NCBI RefSeq assembly: GCF_014646055.1
Contig: NZ_BMMS01000001.1
Span: 124,001 to 188,000 of the forward strand
From: Wenjunlia tyrosinilytica
Lineage (GTDB): Bacteria; Actinomycetota; Actinomycetes; Streptomycetales; Streptomycetaceae
Length of the DNA: 64,000 bases
Direction: 5' to 3'
The notes under the pieces: model-generated
What the model saw: only the letters and a program-made list of their open reading frames with translations
The model's database searches: none
What the model was told of the DNA's origin: nothing
Made by a program: the position numbers and the translations under genes
In this document: positions 1-9,347 of the stretch, in pieces
Layout of the letters: the number at the start of each line of letters is the position of its first letter
Position numbering within the stretch: the stretch's first letter is position 1

Positions 1-1767
1 GACGCCGTGGACGAACAGGCGCGTGGCCCCGGTGGACAGGCCGCTTTTCACATCGGAGTAGCCGGTGAACGTGCCGTGCTCGGCGTCGAGGGTCAGGCCG
101 CCCTTGTCGTTGACGTTGTCGAAGATGACGCTCGCGTCGTCGCCGGGGAAGGTGAACCGCATCATGGCGGCATGGTCGGCGGGGGCGATCTCCGTCCTGA
201 GCCCGTTCTCGAAGGTCACCCCGTAGTAGTGGGGCTTGGCCGTCTCGTTCTCGTGGCGGAACGGCAGGGCGCGGGCCTTGCGTGAGGCGTCGGGGGTGCC
301 GGCGGCGGAGGAGGGCATGACCTGGAAGGTCTGCCGGTCGCCCATCCACGGGCTGGGCTCATGGCTGGCGGTGAACGCCTGGAGGGTCGGCAGGTTCTTG
401 TCGTTGTTGGCCCGTGCGTAGTCGTAGAGCCAGCTGGTGGAGGCCGAGTTGGTCATCGGGCTCCAGAAGTTGAAGCCGTTCGGGACCGCCGTGGCCGGGA
501 AGTTGTTGCCCCTGGAGAAGTTGCCGGTGGAGTTGGTGCCGCGGACAGTGGAGGCGTAGTCGGACAGGTGCGCCGACGGCTTCTCCTGCGGCGCCGGTCC
601 GATGTCGATGTCGTCCACCCAGCCGCGGAATTTCGCCGGGCCCTTGGGCGCGTCGTAGGCGACCAGGACCCGGTCGACGGTCCGGCCCGCGGCGACGGCG
701 CCGATCGCCGACTCCTTGTGGTTCCACTGGTTCACGTAGAGCGTCTTGGAGGCGCCCTGCCCCTGTGGTGACAGGCGTGCGCCCTGCTGGTCGACCGCGC
801 GCAGATCACTGAGGTACGTGCCGTCGGTGAAGGCGAGGTCGAGCGAGGTGTACGTCGCCGGGTACTTCAGGTCCGTCTCGGGCATCTGAGGGAAGATCAT
901 GTAGGACAGCCGCGTGCGCGCGGTGACCTTCACATCCACGTCGAAGACCTTGTTGTACGAGTAGGCGCGGCCGTCGGGCTTGTGGGTGCCCGCGTACTGC
1001 AGCGCGTGAAGACCCGTGAAGCCCGCGTTGGACTTCGCCGTGGGCGAGCCGGACGGGCCGCGGTGGACGAAGCTGCGCATGTCGGAGGGGGCGGGCGGCG
1101 CGGTGTTGCCGTCGGAGAACTGCACCTCGGCGAGTTGCAGGATGCCGTCCCCGGCGTTGCGGGTGATCTCCAGCCGGTAGTGCTGGTAGGCGGTGGAGTT
1201 GTCGAAGGAGTACTCCTTCGTCTGGAACCGCTCCTCGAAGCTCTGGCCCTCGCGGGTGTCGAGCGTCGTCCAGTCCTTGCCGTCCTTGGAGCCCTGGAGC
1301 TTCCAGTCCCTGGGGTCCCGCCCTGGTTCGTCGTTGGCGGAGGACAGGGCGTACCGGACGACGGCGACGGGGTCCTCGAGGTCGAACTCGACCCAGCCGG
1401 TGTTCTCGAAGACCAGCCATTTGGAGGAGACCTCGCCGTCGACGAGGTTCTCCTTCACCTCGCCCGACGCCTCGTACTCGCCGTTGGCCCTGACGTCGGT
1501 GACCTTGTCGGTGACATTGCCGGGGATACCCGTGGTGACCGTGCCGTCTATGCCCGACGCCCTCTTGGCGCCCGCCGCGTCGGTCTCGACGGTGTTGCGC
1601 CATGCGGGCTGCGGGTCGCCGGGCTCGAACGAGGAGGAGAACCGCCCCGCTGCCGGAGCGGGCTCGTGGGGAGCGGCGGCAGCGGCCCCCTGTGCGGTCG
1701 CGACCAGCACAACGGCCGCCACGAGGGCGGCCGCTCGTCCGTGTCCGCGCCTTCGTCTGCGCTGCAT
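1..1767 (-). CDS. Secreted GH92 alpha-mannosidase with N-terminal F5/8-type domain (partial, C-terminus off window)
   Basis: The reading frame is open from an ATG at 1767 to the window edge, giving the first 589 residues of a larger enzyme. AGGAGAGG lies about 6 bases upstream of the ATG. Residues 1-32 form a signal peptide (an RRRRRGHGR start, a hydrophobic core, then Ala-rich). A discoidin (F5/8 type C) fold follows, with WVEFDLEDPVAVVRYAL and DWKLQGSKDGKDW. The GH92 N-terminal part follows with RGTNSTGNFSRGNNFPATA and NGFNFWSP. The family removes alpha-mannose from glycans in a calcium-dependent exo fashion; here it would act outside the cell. It is divergent from a second GH92 gene at 2169. 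The catalytic C-terminal half is not in the window, so activity cannot be judged. Confidence 0.9.
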   Translation of the reverse strand, partial: MQRRRRRGHGRAAALVAAVVLVATAQGAAAAAPHEPAPAAGRFSSSFEPGDPQPAWRNTVETDAAGAKRASGIDGTVTTGIPGNVTDKVTDVRANGEYEASGEVKENLVDGEVSSKWLVFENTGWVEFDLEDPVAVVRYALSSANDEPGRDPRDWKLQGSKDGKDWTTLDTREGQSFEERFQTKEYSFDNSTAYQHYRLEITRNAGDGILQLAEVQFSDGNTAPPAPSDMRSFVHRGPSGSPTAKSNAGFTGLHALQYAGTHKPDGRAYSYNKVFDVDVKVTARTRLSYMIFPQMPETDLKYPATYTSLDLAFTDGTYLSDLRAVDQQGARLSPQGQGASKTLYVNQWNHKESAIGAVAAGRTVDRVLVAYDAPKGPAKFRGWVDDIDIGPAPQEKPSAHLSDYASTVRGTNSTGNFSRGNNFPATAVPNGFNFWSPMTNSASTSWLYDYARANNDKNLPTLQAFTASHEPSPWMGDRQTFQVMPSSAAGTPDASRKARALPFRHENETAKPHYYGVTFENGLRTEIAPADHAAMMRFTFPGDDASVIFDNVNDKGGLTLDAEHGTFTGYSDVKSGLSTGATRLFVHGV

Positions 1768-2168
1768 TCCGAGCCTCTCCTGTTCGTGGGGTACGGGAGT
1801 TGCTGTGCTGAAGGTGGCTTGCCGGACGGTGATCGCGACAACGTTGTCAGCCCAAATCCGAGAACGGCAGGGCCAGTGCGCGAAAACAAGTACGACCCAG
1901 CGGGGCTGGTGGTGTCAAGGGGGCTGCTGGCTCGGCGTCACATACCATCCGTGCGGCTCCGGTTGCGGCTGCCCCGTGGCACGCCACGCCGGCGGCACGG
2001 CAACGGCACCGCCCCGCACCTCACACGCTTCGTACGACCGGGTGCTCCTGACATCGCATCAGCGACCGGGCCGGACGGAGCTGTTCCGCTCCTCGGGTCC
2101 GCCGCGGTACAGTGCGCGCGGCTTGCACGACCCGGTGATCGCGGCCCCTCCTGGAAGGTGGGTCCGCA
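1768..2168. other. 401-bp divergent intergenic region between two GH92 genes
   Basis: No credible gene is seen. The stretch must hold the promoters of both divergent mannosidase genes. It contains the 12-bp palindrome at 1837-1848. TACAGT near 2107-2112 is a possible -10 element for the rightward gene, but I see no convincing -35 partner. Confidence 0.6.
1837..1848. promoter_or_regulatory. LacI-type palindromic operator candidate
   Basis: GACAACGTTGTC is a perfect 12-bp palindrome, 70 bp upstream of the leftward GH92 start. An AACGTT core with flanking dyad is typical of operators bound by LacI-family sugar repressors in Streptomyces, and several sugar-hydrolase genes in this genus are controlled that way. 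The regulator itself is not in the window. The assignment rests on symmetry, core and position only. Confidence 0.45.
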
Positions 2169-5100
2169 GTGCCCTTCCGTCCCTTGTCCTCCCTACTCGC
2201 CGCGGTGGTGACCGGCGCGCTGGTCACCACGGCCGCTCCGGCGCTCGCCGCGCCCCGTCACGACGACGGACTCGTCGACGACCCGACCGCCTATGTCGAT
2301 CCGCTGATCGGCACGAAGAACGGCGGCAATGCCTTCCCCGGTGCCGTCCTGCCGTTCGGCATGGCCTCGTGGAGCCCGGAGAACACCCGCGGGGACGCCA
2401 CCCGCACCGCCGCCCCCGGCGGCTACCAGTACGACGCCACCCGCATCCGCGGCTTCAGCCTCACCCATATGTCGGGCACGGGCTGCGCGGGAGGCTCCGG
2501 CGACATCCCGTTCTTCCCCCACGTCGGCGACGTCACCTCCTCCCCCGCCTCCGACACCAAGGACGCGGTCTACGCCTCCGACTTCAGCCACGACGACGAG
2601 ACCGCCGAGCCCGGCCACTACAAGGTGGCCCTCAAGTCCGGCGCGAGCGCGGACCTGACGGCGACGACCCGGACGGGCGCGGCCAGATTCACCTATCCCC
2701 AGGACAAGCCGGCCTCCCTGCTGATCCGCACCGCCAACTCCGAGGTCGGCAGCACCGACGCGGACATCGACATCGACCCGGCCACCCGGACCGTCTCCGG
2801 CTCGGTCACCAGCGGCAACTTCTGCGGCTACCTCGACCCCGAGGGACGGCGCAGCTACTACACACTGCACTTCACAGCCGTCTTCGACCGCGACTTCACC
2901 GCCACCGGCACCTGGCAGGACGGGGACCTGCGCCCCGGGACCACGAGCGCCAAGGGCGGCACCGGCGGCTTCGACAACGGCGGCCGACCGGTGGCGGGCA
3001 AGGGCTCCGGCGGCTATGTGCGGTTCGCGCCCGGCAAGGAGCCGGTGAACGTCCGGGTCGGCATCTCCTATGTCAGCCGGGCCGCCGCGAAGGCCAATCT
3101 GGAGGCCGAGAACCCCGGCCGCCGCGGCTTCGACCGGCTCGTGCGCGCCGCCCACGGCGCCTGGCGCGACCAGCTCGCCGCGATCAGGGTGGGCGGTGGC
3201 ACCGACGCCCAGCGCACCACGTTCTACTCCGCGCTCTACCACAGCCTGCTGCACCCCAATGTGATCAGCGACGCGGACGGCCGCTACTCGGGCAGCGACG
3301 GCAAGGTCCACCGGGTCTCCAAGGGCCACCGCGCGCAGTACGGCACCTTCTCCGGCTGGGACGTCTACCGCTCGCAGGTGCAGCTCCTCACTCTTCTGAG
3401 GCCGCGCACCGGTTCCGACATCGCGCAGTCGCTGCTGAACCTCGCCCAGCAGAACGGCGGCATCTGGGACCGCTGGATCCACAACGCGGGCGGCACCCAC
3501 GTGATGAACGGCGACCCCTCGGCCCCCGCTCTCGCCGGCATCCATGCCTTCGGCGGGCGGGACTTCGACCTCGACGCGGCCCTGGACTCGCTGGTGAAGG
3601 CCGCGACCAGGCCCACGGCGAAGGACCTGAGCCCCGCGGGCAAGCCGATCATGTCGGTCGGGCAGCGGCCCTCCCTCGACAAGTACCTCAAGCTGCACTA
3701 CATGCCGTCGGTGTCCAACGCGTGGGCGGGCGCGGCCGAGACGCTGGAGATGTCGGGCGCCGACTACGCGCTCTCCCGGCTGGCCGCGGCCGCCGGGCGC
3801 CCGAGGACCGCCGAGGAGTTCGGAAAGCGCGCGCAGTGGTGGCAGAACAACTTCAATGTCGAGGCCGACAAGGGGGGCGGCTACATCGCCAACCGCAAGG
3901 CCGACGGCAGCTGGGTCACCGGCTTCACCCCGGCCACGGGCAATGGGTTCGTGGAGGGCACCAGCGCCCAGTACACCTGGATGGTCCAGCACAACCCCGC
4001 CGGCCTGTTCGCCGCGATGGGCGGCCGGGACAAGGCGCTGGCCCGCCTGGACTCGTTCTTCCACAAGGCCGACGGGAGCTGGGCGCTGACCGGCTCGGGA
4101 GGGGACAAGTCCGAGCTGGACAACGAGCCGTCGGTCAATGTCCCCTACCTGTACGACTACGCGGGACGCCCCGACAAGGCCCAGGAGACGGTCCGCGCGG
4201 CGATGAAGCAGCTGTGGACCACCGCCCCCGGCGGCATCCCCGGCAATGACGACCTCGGTGAGATGTCGTCGTGGTACGTCTTCTCGGCCCTCGGTATGTA
4301 TCCGCAGGTGCCCTCGCGCGCCGAACTGGTCCTGGCCTCGCCGCTCTTCCCGCGGGTGCACATCGAACGGGGCTCGCGGGACATCACCGTCTCGGCTCCC
4401 GCGGCCGCCGAGGACGCTCCCTTCGTGCATGGCCTGCGGGTCAATGGGCGCACCAGCGCCAAGCCCTGGCTGCCGGGCTCGTTCCTCGAGCACGGCGGCA
4501 GGCTCGACTACACCCTCGGCACCACCCGCGATCCCGACTGGGGCGGCTCCGCCGCCGACGCCCCGCCGTCCTTCCGCGACGGCGAGCAGCCGTACCAGAT
4601 CGGCGTGGGCCCGACCACGGCCACGCTGGCGCCCGGCGAGAGCACGAAGGTGAAGGTCTCCACGGTCTCGTTGAACGGGAGCACCGGGCCCCAGCTCCGC
4701 TTCGAGGTCCGCGCCCCGGACGGGGTCACCGCCTCCCCGGCGTCGGGAACGGTGCGGGACGGCACGGCGGAGATCACGCTGTCCACGACGGCGGAGACCA
4801 AGCAGGGCTTCAGCGACGCCGTGGTCACGGTGACGACCGAGGGCCAGACGGTCCGGCAGCCGGTGGCCCTCACCGTCGCCGAGCCCGGCACCCTGCTGGC
4901 GGCTTTCAACAACGCGGGCGCCTCCCAGGACTCGGGCGACCACGACGACGCCGACTTCGACGGCGGGGGCTGGAGCTACTCGCGCCAGGCGCTCGCCGCC
5001 GAGGGGCTGACCCCGGGCGCCGCCAGGACCGTCGAGGGGCTGGAGTTCACCTGGCCGGACTCCCCGGCCGGGCGCCCCGACAACGCGGTGGCCTCCGGGC

Positions 5101-5453
5101 AGACCCTGGACCTGCCCCCGGTCACATCCCTGTCGTTCATCGGCAGCGCCAGCAACGGCGACAGCTCCAGGACGGCCAAGGTCACCTACACCGACGGAAG
5201 CACGGGCACCGCGGACCTGTCGTTCACCGACTGGACGATCGGCGGCGGGGGCGGCACCATCCAGTACGGAAACCTGGTCGTCGCCAAGACTCCGTACCGC
5301 AACGTCATCGGCAGTGACAAGGACCCCGTGGGCACCTATGTCTTCGCCACCAAGCCCTTCCACGCCCCCGAGGGCAGGAAGATCGCGAGCGTGACACTGC
5401 CGGACGACGAACAACTGCACGTTTTTGCGGTCGCCACGGGGAGTTCGGGCTGA
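2169..5453 (+). CDS. Secreted GH92 family alpha-1,2-mannosidase
   Basis: This 1094-residue protein starts at GTG 2169, with GGAAGGTGGG close upstream. Residues 1-28 are a signal peptide ending ALAA. The GH92 region runs to about residue 800, with YVDPLIGTKNGGNAFPG near the mature N-terminus, GGTHVMNGDPS in the middle and the family signature NDDLGEMSSWYVFSALGMYP at 693-712. A NEW3-like beta-sandwich follows (about 815-900). A C-terminal beta-rich domain of the type attached to actinobacterial glycosidases ends the protein. The role is release of alpha-linked mannose from exogenous mannan or N-glycan outside the cell. It is a paralogue of the divergent gene at 1-1767, but carries accessory domains at the C-terminal rather than the N-terminal side. 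Confidence 0.95.
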   Translation: MPFRPLSSLLAAVVTGALVTTAAPALAAPRHDDGLVDDPTAYVDPLIGTKNGGNAFPGAVLPFGMASWSPENTRGDATRTAAPGGYQYDATRIRGFSLTHMSGTGCAGGSGDIPFFPHVGDVTSSPASDTKDAVYASDFSHDDETAEPGHYKVALKSGASADLTATTRTGAARFTYPQDKPASLLIRTANSEVGSTDADIDIDPATRTVSGSVTSGNFCGYLDPEGRRSYYTLHFTAVFDRDFTATGTWQDGDLRPGTTSAKGGTGGFDNGGRPVAGKGSGGYVRFAPGKEPVNVRVGISYVSRAAAKANLEAENPGRRGFDRLVRAAHGAWRDQLAAIRVGGGTDAQRTTFYSALYHSLLHPNVISDADGRYSGSDGKVHRVSKGHRAQYGTFSGWDVYRSQVQLLTLLRPRTGSDIAQSLLNLAQQNGGIWDRWIHNAGGTHVMNGDPSAPALAGIHAFGGRDFDLDAALDSLVKAATRPTAKDLSPAGKPIMSVGQRPSLDKYLKLHYMPSVSNAWAGAAETLEMSGADYALSRLAAAAGRPRTAEEFGKRAQWWQNNFNVEADKGGGYIANRKADGSWVTGFTPATGNGFVEGTSAQYTWMVQHNPAGLFAAMGGRDKALARLDSFFHKADGSWALTGSGGDKSELDNEPSVNVPYLYDYAGRPDKAQETVRAAMKQLWTTAPGGIPGNDDLGEMSSWYVFSALGMYPQVPSRAELVLASPLFPRVHIERGSRDITVSAPAAAEDAPFVHGLRVNGRTSAKPWLPGSFLEHGGRLDYTLGTTRDPDWGGSAADAPPSFRDGEQPYQIGVGPTTATLAPGESTKVKVSTVSLNGSTGPQLRFEVRAPDGVTASPASGTVRDGTAEITLSTTAETKQGFSDAVVTVTTEGQTVRQPVALTVAEPGTLLAAFNNAGASQDSGDHDDADFDGGGWSYSRQALAAEGLTPGAARTVEGLEFTWPDSPAGRPDNAVASGQTLDLPPVTSLSFIGSASNGDSSRTAKVTYTDGSTGTADLSFTDWTIGGGGGTIQYGNLVVAKTPYRNVIGSDKDPVGTYVFATKPFHAPEGRKIASVTLPDDEQLHVFAVATGSSG

Positions 5454-5502
5454 TTTTCCGCAGGAATCCATGGCGTGCTCTGTGCATTTCCTAGGATCCG
5501 GG

Positions 5503-5527
5503 GGGACAGTCTGCGCACAGGTGTCCC
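5503..5527. promoter_or_regulatory. Inverted repeat upstream of the dimethylargininase gene
   Basis: GGGACA (5503-5508) and TGTCCC (5522-5527) form a perfect 6-bp inverted repeat with a 13-base loop, ending 22 bases before the TTG start at 5550. It could be a leader hairpin, an operator or the end of the upstream transcript. No U-run follows, so a classical terminator is unlikely. Confidence 0.3.
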
Positions 5528-5549
5528 ACCCGGACCTTAGGAGCCCTCA

Positions 5550-6404
5550 TTGCGCACACACGCCGTGCCGGAACGGACCGCCACACCCCGGCGGTATCTG
5601 ATGTGCCCGCCGACCTACTTCGAGGTCACCTACTCCATCAATCCCTGGATGGATCCGACCAAGCCCGTCGACCGGGAGCTGGCCCTCGCCCAGTGGGAGG
5701 ACCTGCGCGACCGGTACCTCTCGCTCGGCCACACGGTCGAGGTGCTGGACCCGGTCCCGGGCCTGCCGGACATGGTCTTCGCGGCCAATGGCGCGACGGT
5801 CGTGGACGGCAGGGTCCTGGGCGCGCGGTTCGCCAACCCGCAGCGGCGGGACGAGGCGACGGCGCATCTGGAGTGGTTCCGGGCCCAGGGATACAGGGAC
5901 GTGCACGAGCCGGAGCACGTGAACGAGGGTGAGGGCGACTTCGCCGTCACCAGCTCCTGGCTGCTCGCGGGGAAAGGTTTCCGCAGCAGTCCCTTCGCGC
6001 ACGCCGAACTCCAGGAGTTCTTCGGCCGCCCGGTCATCAGCCTGGAACTGGTCGACCCGCGCTACTACCACCTCGACACCGCCCTGGCCGTCCTGGACGG
6101 CGACGAGGTCGTGTACAACCCGTCGGCGTTCTCGGCCGGGAGCCGGGCGGTGCTGCGGCGGCTGTTCCCGAACGCGGTGCTGGCCACCGACGAGGACGCC
6201 ACCGCCTTCGGGCTCAACGCGGTGTGCGACGGCCGCCATGTCCTGCTGCCGCAGGGGGCGCAGGCACTGGCGGCCCGGCTGAGGGCACACGGCTACGAGC
6301 CGATCGGCGTCGACACCTCCGAGCTGATCAAGGCGGGCGGCAGCGTGAAGTGCTGCACGCAGGAACTGCGTGAACGGGGTGAGGAGATCGCTGTCGCGGC
6401 CTGA
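5550..6404 (+). CDS. ddaH: NG,NG-dimethylarginine dimethylaminohydrolase (dimethylargininase)
   Basis: This 284-residue protein starts at TTG 5550, with TAGGAG about 8 bases upstream. The family hydrolyses dimethylarginine to citrulline and dimethylamine in the cytoplasm, through a covalent thioimidate. The sequence shows the amidinotransferase-like fold with MCPPTYFEV near the N-terminus, the acidic substrate loop HVNEGEGDF, the catalytic His in YYHLDTAL (His174), and the catalytic Cys in GSVKCCTQE (Cys268 or Cys269). Length fits the 250-290 residues of bacterial members. It stands alone here, with no arginine-pathway neighbours. Ornithine-pathway amidinotransferases are the main alternative, but the C-terminal motif favours dimethylargininase. 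Confidence 0.92.
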   Translation: MRTHAVPERTATPRRYLMCPPTYFEVTYSINPWMDPTKPVDRELALAQWEDLRDRYLSLGHTVEVLDPVPGLPDMVFAANGATVVDGRVLGARFANPQRRDEATAHLEWFRAQGYRDVHEPEHVNEGEGDFAVTSSWLLAGKGFRSSPFAHAELQEFFGRPVISLELVDPRYYHLDTALAVLDGDEVVYNPSAFSAGSRAVLRRLFPNAVLATDEDATAFGLNAVCDGRHVLLPQGAQALAARLRAHGYEPIGVDTSELIKAGGSVKCCTQELRERGEEIAVAA

Positions 6405-6663
6405 CCCGACCCGAGCAGGAGACCGCGCCCGCCCCGGGCTGCCGTTCGGGGCGGCCACGGTTGTCCCTGCCCCTGTCCCTGCCGCCCACGCGTCGCGCCG
6501 GCAGCGGCGGCAGGCTCGCCCGAGCGATCCCGAACGCGCGCGAAACGGCTCCGCTGTCGTACGCTGCGCATCGTTAGTGCGGGCGGGCCTCAACTGCATC
6601 GGGCCCCCCGTTATGTGAACCAGGGAACAACTGAACCATCAAGTTAGGTAAATCGCAGCGGAC

Positions 6664-6677
6664 ACACTGGTCAGTGT
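6664..6677. promoter_or_regulatory. Inverted repeat upstream of the exopolysaccharide locus
   Basis: ACACTG (6664-6669) and CAGTGT (6672-6677) form a perfect 6-2-6 dyad just before the first gene of the exopolysaccharide locus. The 292-bp region 6405-6696 shows no gene and is less GC-rich near its end, as expected of a promoter. The dyad is an operator candidate for an unidentified regulator. Confidence 0.35.
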
Positions 6678-6696
6678 CCTAGCGTTCGATGGTGGA

Positions 6697-8241
6697 ATGG
6701 CGAGCCGACACTCTGGGGGAGTGACAGCTGCGCCAGATGTTCCGGCTGAGCCAGCAGGGGGGTCCATGCGGCTGTTCGGAATCGCGGGTTCGAGTGTGCT
6801 CGATCCCGCGATGGCACGGAAGAGAACATTCCTCAAACAGGAGGAGAAGGCCGGGTGGTATCTCCCGACCGCCTTGCTCGTCGACGCGCTGGGAGTCGCC
6901 CTGCCGGTCGGTGCCGTCTTCGACGCCACCGACCAGCCGCGCCCGGGGTGGTGCGCGGTGGCCGCGGCGGCCGCCTGGCTGTCGATAGCGGCCTCGAGGA
7001 ACCGGTACAGCCGCAGGCAGCTCGCCGAGAGCGGCTCGGTGATCGCCGTCGCCCGTGACTGGGTGACGCTGATCGGTGTGCTCGCGGTGCTCCACGTGGT
7101 CGCCGGTGACAGCACCTCGGCGGCGGCCGCGCTCGTCGCGCTCCTGCCCTGCGTGCTGGTGACCGTTGTCCGCAGGAAGGCCATGCACCGGCATCTGCTG
7201 GCCACCCGCCGTGAGGCGCAGGCGGTCCGCCGGGTGCTGGTGGTGGGTGAGACGACGGCGGCCGACCACATCGTCGGGCACCTCGCCCGCCGCACCGACC
7301 ACGAGTTCGTGGCCGTGGGCATCTGCGCCATAGGAGAGGGTGCCTCCGCGTCCGGCCTTCCCGTGTACACCCGGCTGGGCGGTGCGGGGGCCCGCCCCGG
7401 CCCGGACGACGCGGCGGCCGTGCTGGAGAGCGCCGACACCCTCGGCGCGGATCTGATCTTCGTCGCGCCGGGACAGCACATGGCGGGTGAGCGGCTGCGC
7501 CGGCTCTCCTGGGCGCTCCACGACAACGGGCGGCCGCTCGCCGTGCTCCCCGGTCTGACCGACGTCTCACGGCGCCGGGTCCGGCTGGCCTCGGCGGCCG
7601 GACTGACCCTCATGCATGTCGCGCCGCCCATCCGGCGCGGCCTGCCGTCGGTGCTGAAGACGGTGACCGACCGGGTGGGCGCGCTGGCCCTCATCGTGGG
7701 CTTCTCCCCGCTGTTCACCCTTGTCGCGCTGGCGGTCCGCCTGGACTCAAAAGGCCCCGCGTTCCATCAGCAGATACGTATCGGCAAGGTCGGCAGGCCT
7801 TTCCGGATGTGGAAGTTCCGCACGATGATCGACGGCGCCGAACGGCTTCGGGGGGAGCTGGAGTCGGCGAACGAGAACGACGGCCATATGTTCAAGATGC
7901 GCAAGGACCCCCGGGTGACCCGGGTCGGACGCTTCCTGCGCCGCTACTCCCTCGACGAGCTGCCGCAGCTGTTCAACGTCCTGGCCGGGCACATGTCCCT
8001 GGTCGGACCGAGGCCGCCGCTGCCCGAGGAGGTGGCCCGCTACGACGAGGTCGAGATGCGCAGGCTCAGCGTCAGGCCGGGCCTGACCGGTCTGTGGCAG
8101 GTCAGCGGACGGTCCGACCTCTCGTGGGACGAGACCGTCGCGCTGGACCTCAGCTACGTGGACAACTGGTCCCTCGCCAGGGACGTCGACGTCATGGCCC
8201 GCACCCTGCGGGCGGTGGTCGACGGCCGCGGCGCCTACTAG
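6697..8241 (+). CDS. Polyprenyl-phosphate sugar phosphotransferase (exopolysaccharide priming enzyme)
   Basis: This 514-residue membrane protein starts the polysaccharide locus. It transfers a sugar-1-phosphate to undecaprenyl phosphate on the inner membrane face. The N-terminal part has several hydrophobic segments and a CoA-binding-like central domain (RRVLVVGETTAADHIVGHL). The last 200 residues are a bacterial sugar transferase domain: a re-entrant hydrophobic segment, FRMWKFRTM, DELPQLFNVLAG, MSLVGPRPPLPEE and RPGLTGLWQVSGR. The start is uncertain. ATG 6697 has a weak site, while ATG 6766 (MRLFGIAG) is preceded by AGGGGGG at a good distance and would shorten the protein by 23 residues. 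The sugar substrate cannot be read from the sequence. Confidence 0.93.
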   Translation: MASRHSGGVTAAPDVPAEPAGGSMRLFGIAGSSVLDPAMARKRTFLKQEEKAGWYLPTALLVDALGVALPVGAVFDATDQPRPGWCAVAAAAAWLSIAASRNRYSRRQLAESGSVIAVARDWVTLIGVLAVLHVVAGDSTSAAAALVALLPCVLVTVVRRKAMHRHLLATRREAQAVRRVLVVGETTAADHIVGHLARRTDHEFVAVGICAIGEGASASGLPVYTRLGGAGARPGPDDAAAVLESADTLGADLIFVAPGQHMAGERLRRLSWALHDNGRPLAVLPGLTDVSRRRVRLASAAGLTLMHVAPPIRRGLPSVLKTVTDRVGALALIVGFSPLFTLVALAVRLDSKGPAFHQQIRIGKVGRPFRMWKFRTMIDGAERLRGELESANENDGHMFKMRKDPRVTRVGRFLRRYSLDELPQLFNVLAGHMSLVGPRPPLPEEVARYDEVEMRRLSVRPGLTGLWQVSGRSDLSWDETVALDLSYVDNWSLARDVDVMARTLRAVVDGRGAY

Positions 8242-8249
8242 GGCGGCGC

Positions 8250-9194
8250 TCAGGCGTGGGCCGGTGCGGACTGCCACGAGCGGTAGGTGGCCGCGATCCC
8301 CTCGGCCAGCGGGATCCGCGGCGCCCACCCGAGGGCGCGCATCCGGCCGATGTCGAGCAGCTTGCGGGGGGTGCCGTCCGGACGGCTGCGGTCCCAGACC
8401 AGCTTGCCCTCGTAGCCGACGGCCTCGGCCACGGTCTCGGCGAGCTCGCGGATCGTCAGGTCCTCGCCGCAGCCGACGTTGACCACGTCGTCCCCGTCGT
8501 AGCGGCGCAGCAGTGTCTCGCAGGCCGCCGCGAGGTCGTCCACGTGCAGGAACTCCCGGCGCGGGGTGCCGGTGCCCCAGAGCTCGACCTCGGCGCGCTC
8601 CTCCTGCCTGGCCTCGTGGAAGCGGCGGATGAGGGCGGGCAGGACATGGGAGGTCTCGAGGTCGAAGTTGTCGCCGGGGCCGTAGAGGTTGGTCGGCATG
8701 GCGGCGATGTAGGAGGCGCCGAACTGCTTGCGGTAGGACTGGATCTGCACGATCCCGGCGATCTTGGCGATGGCGTAGGCCTCGTTGGTCGGCTCCAGCG
8801 GGCCGGTCAGCAGCGCGTCCTCGGTGATCGGCTGGGGTGCGAACTTGGGGTAGATGCAGCTCGATCCCAGGAAGAGCAGGCGGCGCACTCCGGCGGCGTG
8901 GGCGCCGGAGACGACGCCGAGCTGGATGAGCAGGTTGTCCTCGAGGAACTCCACGGGGCGGGTGCTGTTCGCCATGATCCCGCCGACCTTGGCGGCGGCG
9001 AGCACGACCGCGTCGGGTCGGGCCTCACGCAGGTAGGCGGCGGTGGAGGCGGCGTCCCGCAGGTCGAGTTCGGCCCGGGTGCGGGTGAGGACCTCGTAGC
9101 CACGGGCGGCGAGGCGGCGGGCGACCGCGGATCCCACGAGACCGCGGTGGCCCGCGACGAAGACCCGGGCGGGGGGCGGCAGCAAGTCATCCAT
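8250..9194 (-). CDS. fcl: GDP-L-fucose synthase
   Basis: This 314-residue short-chain dehydrogenase starts at ATG 9194 (MDDLLPPPARVF). It epimerises and reduces GDP-4-keto-6-deoxymannose to GDP-L-fucose in the cytoplasm. It shows the Rossmann motif GHRGLVGSA, the marker LFLGSSCIYPKFAPQPI and catalytic Tyr and Lys in YAIAKI. EFLHVDDLA is also typical of the family. It is divergent from the gmd gene at 9348, which makes its substrate, and the two share a 153-bp control region. No strong ribosome site precedes the ATG, so a leaderless transcript is possible. The frame is open far upstream (to 9620), but the upstream part overlaps gmd and is not credible. Confidence 0.93.
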   Translation of the reverse strand: MDDLLPPPARVFVAGHRGLVGSAVARRLAARGYEVLTRTRAELDLRDAASTAAYLREARPDAVVLAAAKVGGIMANSTRPVEFLEDNLLIQLGVVSGAHAAGVRRLLFLGSSCIYPKFAPQPITEDALLTGPLEPTNEAYAIAKIAGIVQIQSYRKQFGASYIAAMPTNLYGPGDNFDLETSHVLPALIRRFHEARQEERAEVELWGTGTPRREFLHVDDLAAACETLLRRYDGDDVVNVGCGEDLTIRELAETVAEAVGYEGKLVWDRSRPDGTPRKLLDIGRMRALGWAPRIPLAEGIAATYRSWQSAPAHA

Positions 9195-9347
9195 GGGATG
9201 GATTCTGCCAGTGACTCGGGGCGGCTCCACCGGATCGAGGGAAATTCCGGACATGGGCCCACTGCTCGACTCCGGTGATCCGGAACAGGTACGGTCCCCG
9301 CTCGGGGGCACATTACGAACGGGGACTGCCTTGAGGGGGGCACAGAA

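Noticed and set aside
1193..4249. 1018-residue plus-strand frame overlapping both GH92 genes
   Set aside because: It is Arg/Pro-rich translation out of frame with the GH92 gene and without family similarity.
2193..5471. 1092-residue minus-strand open frame antisense to the GH92 gene
   Set aside because: Long antisense frames are usual in DNA with strong GC bias at third positions. The product is Gly/Arg/Val-rich with no family features, while the plus strand encodes a clear GH92 enzyme.
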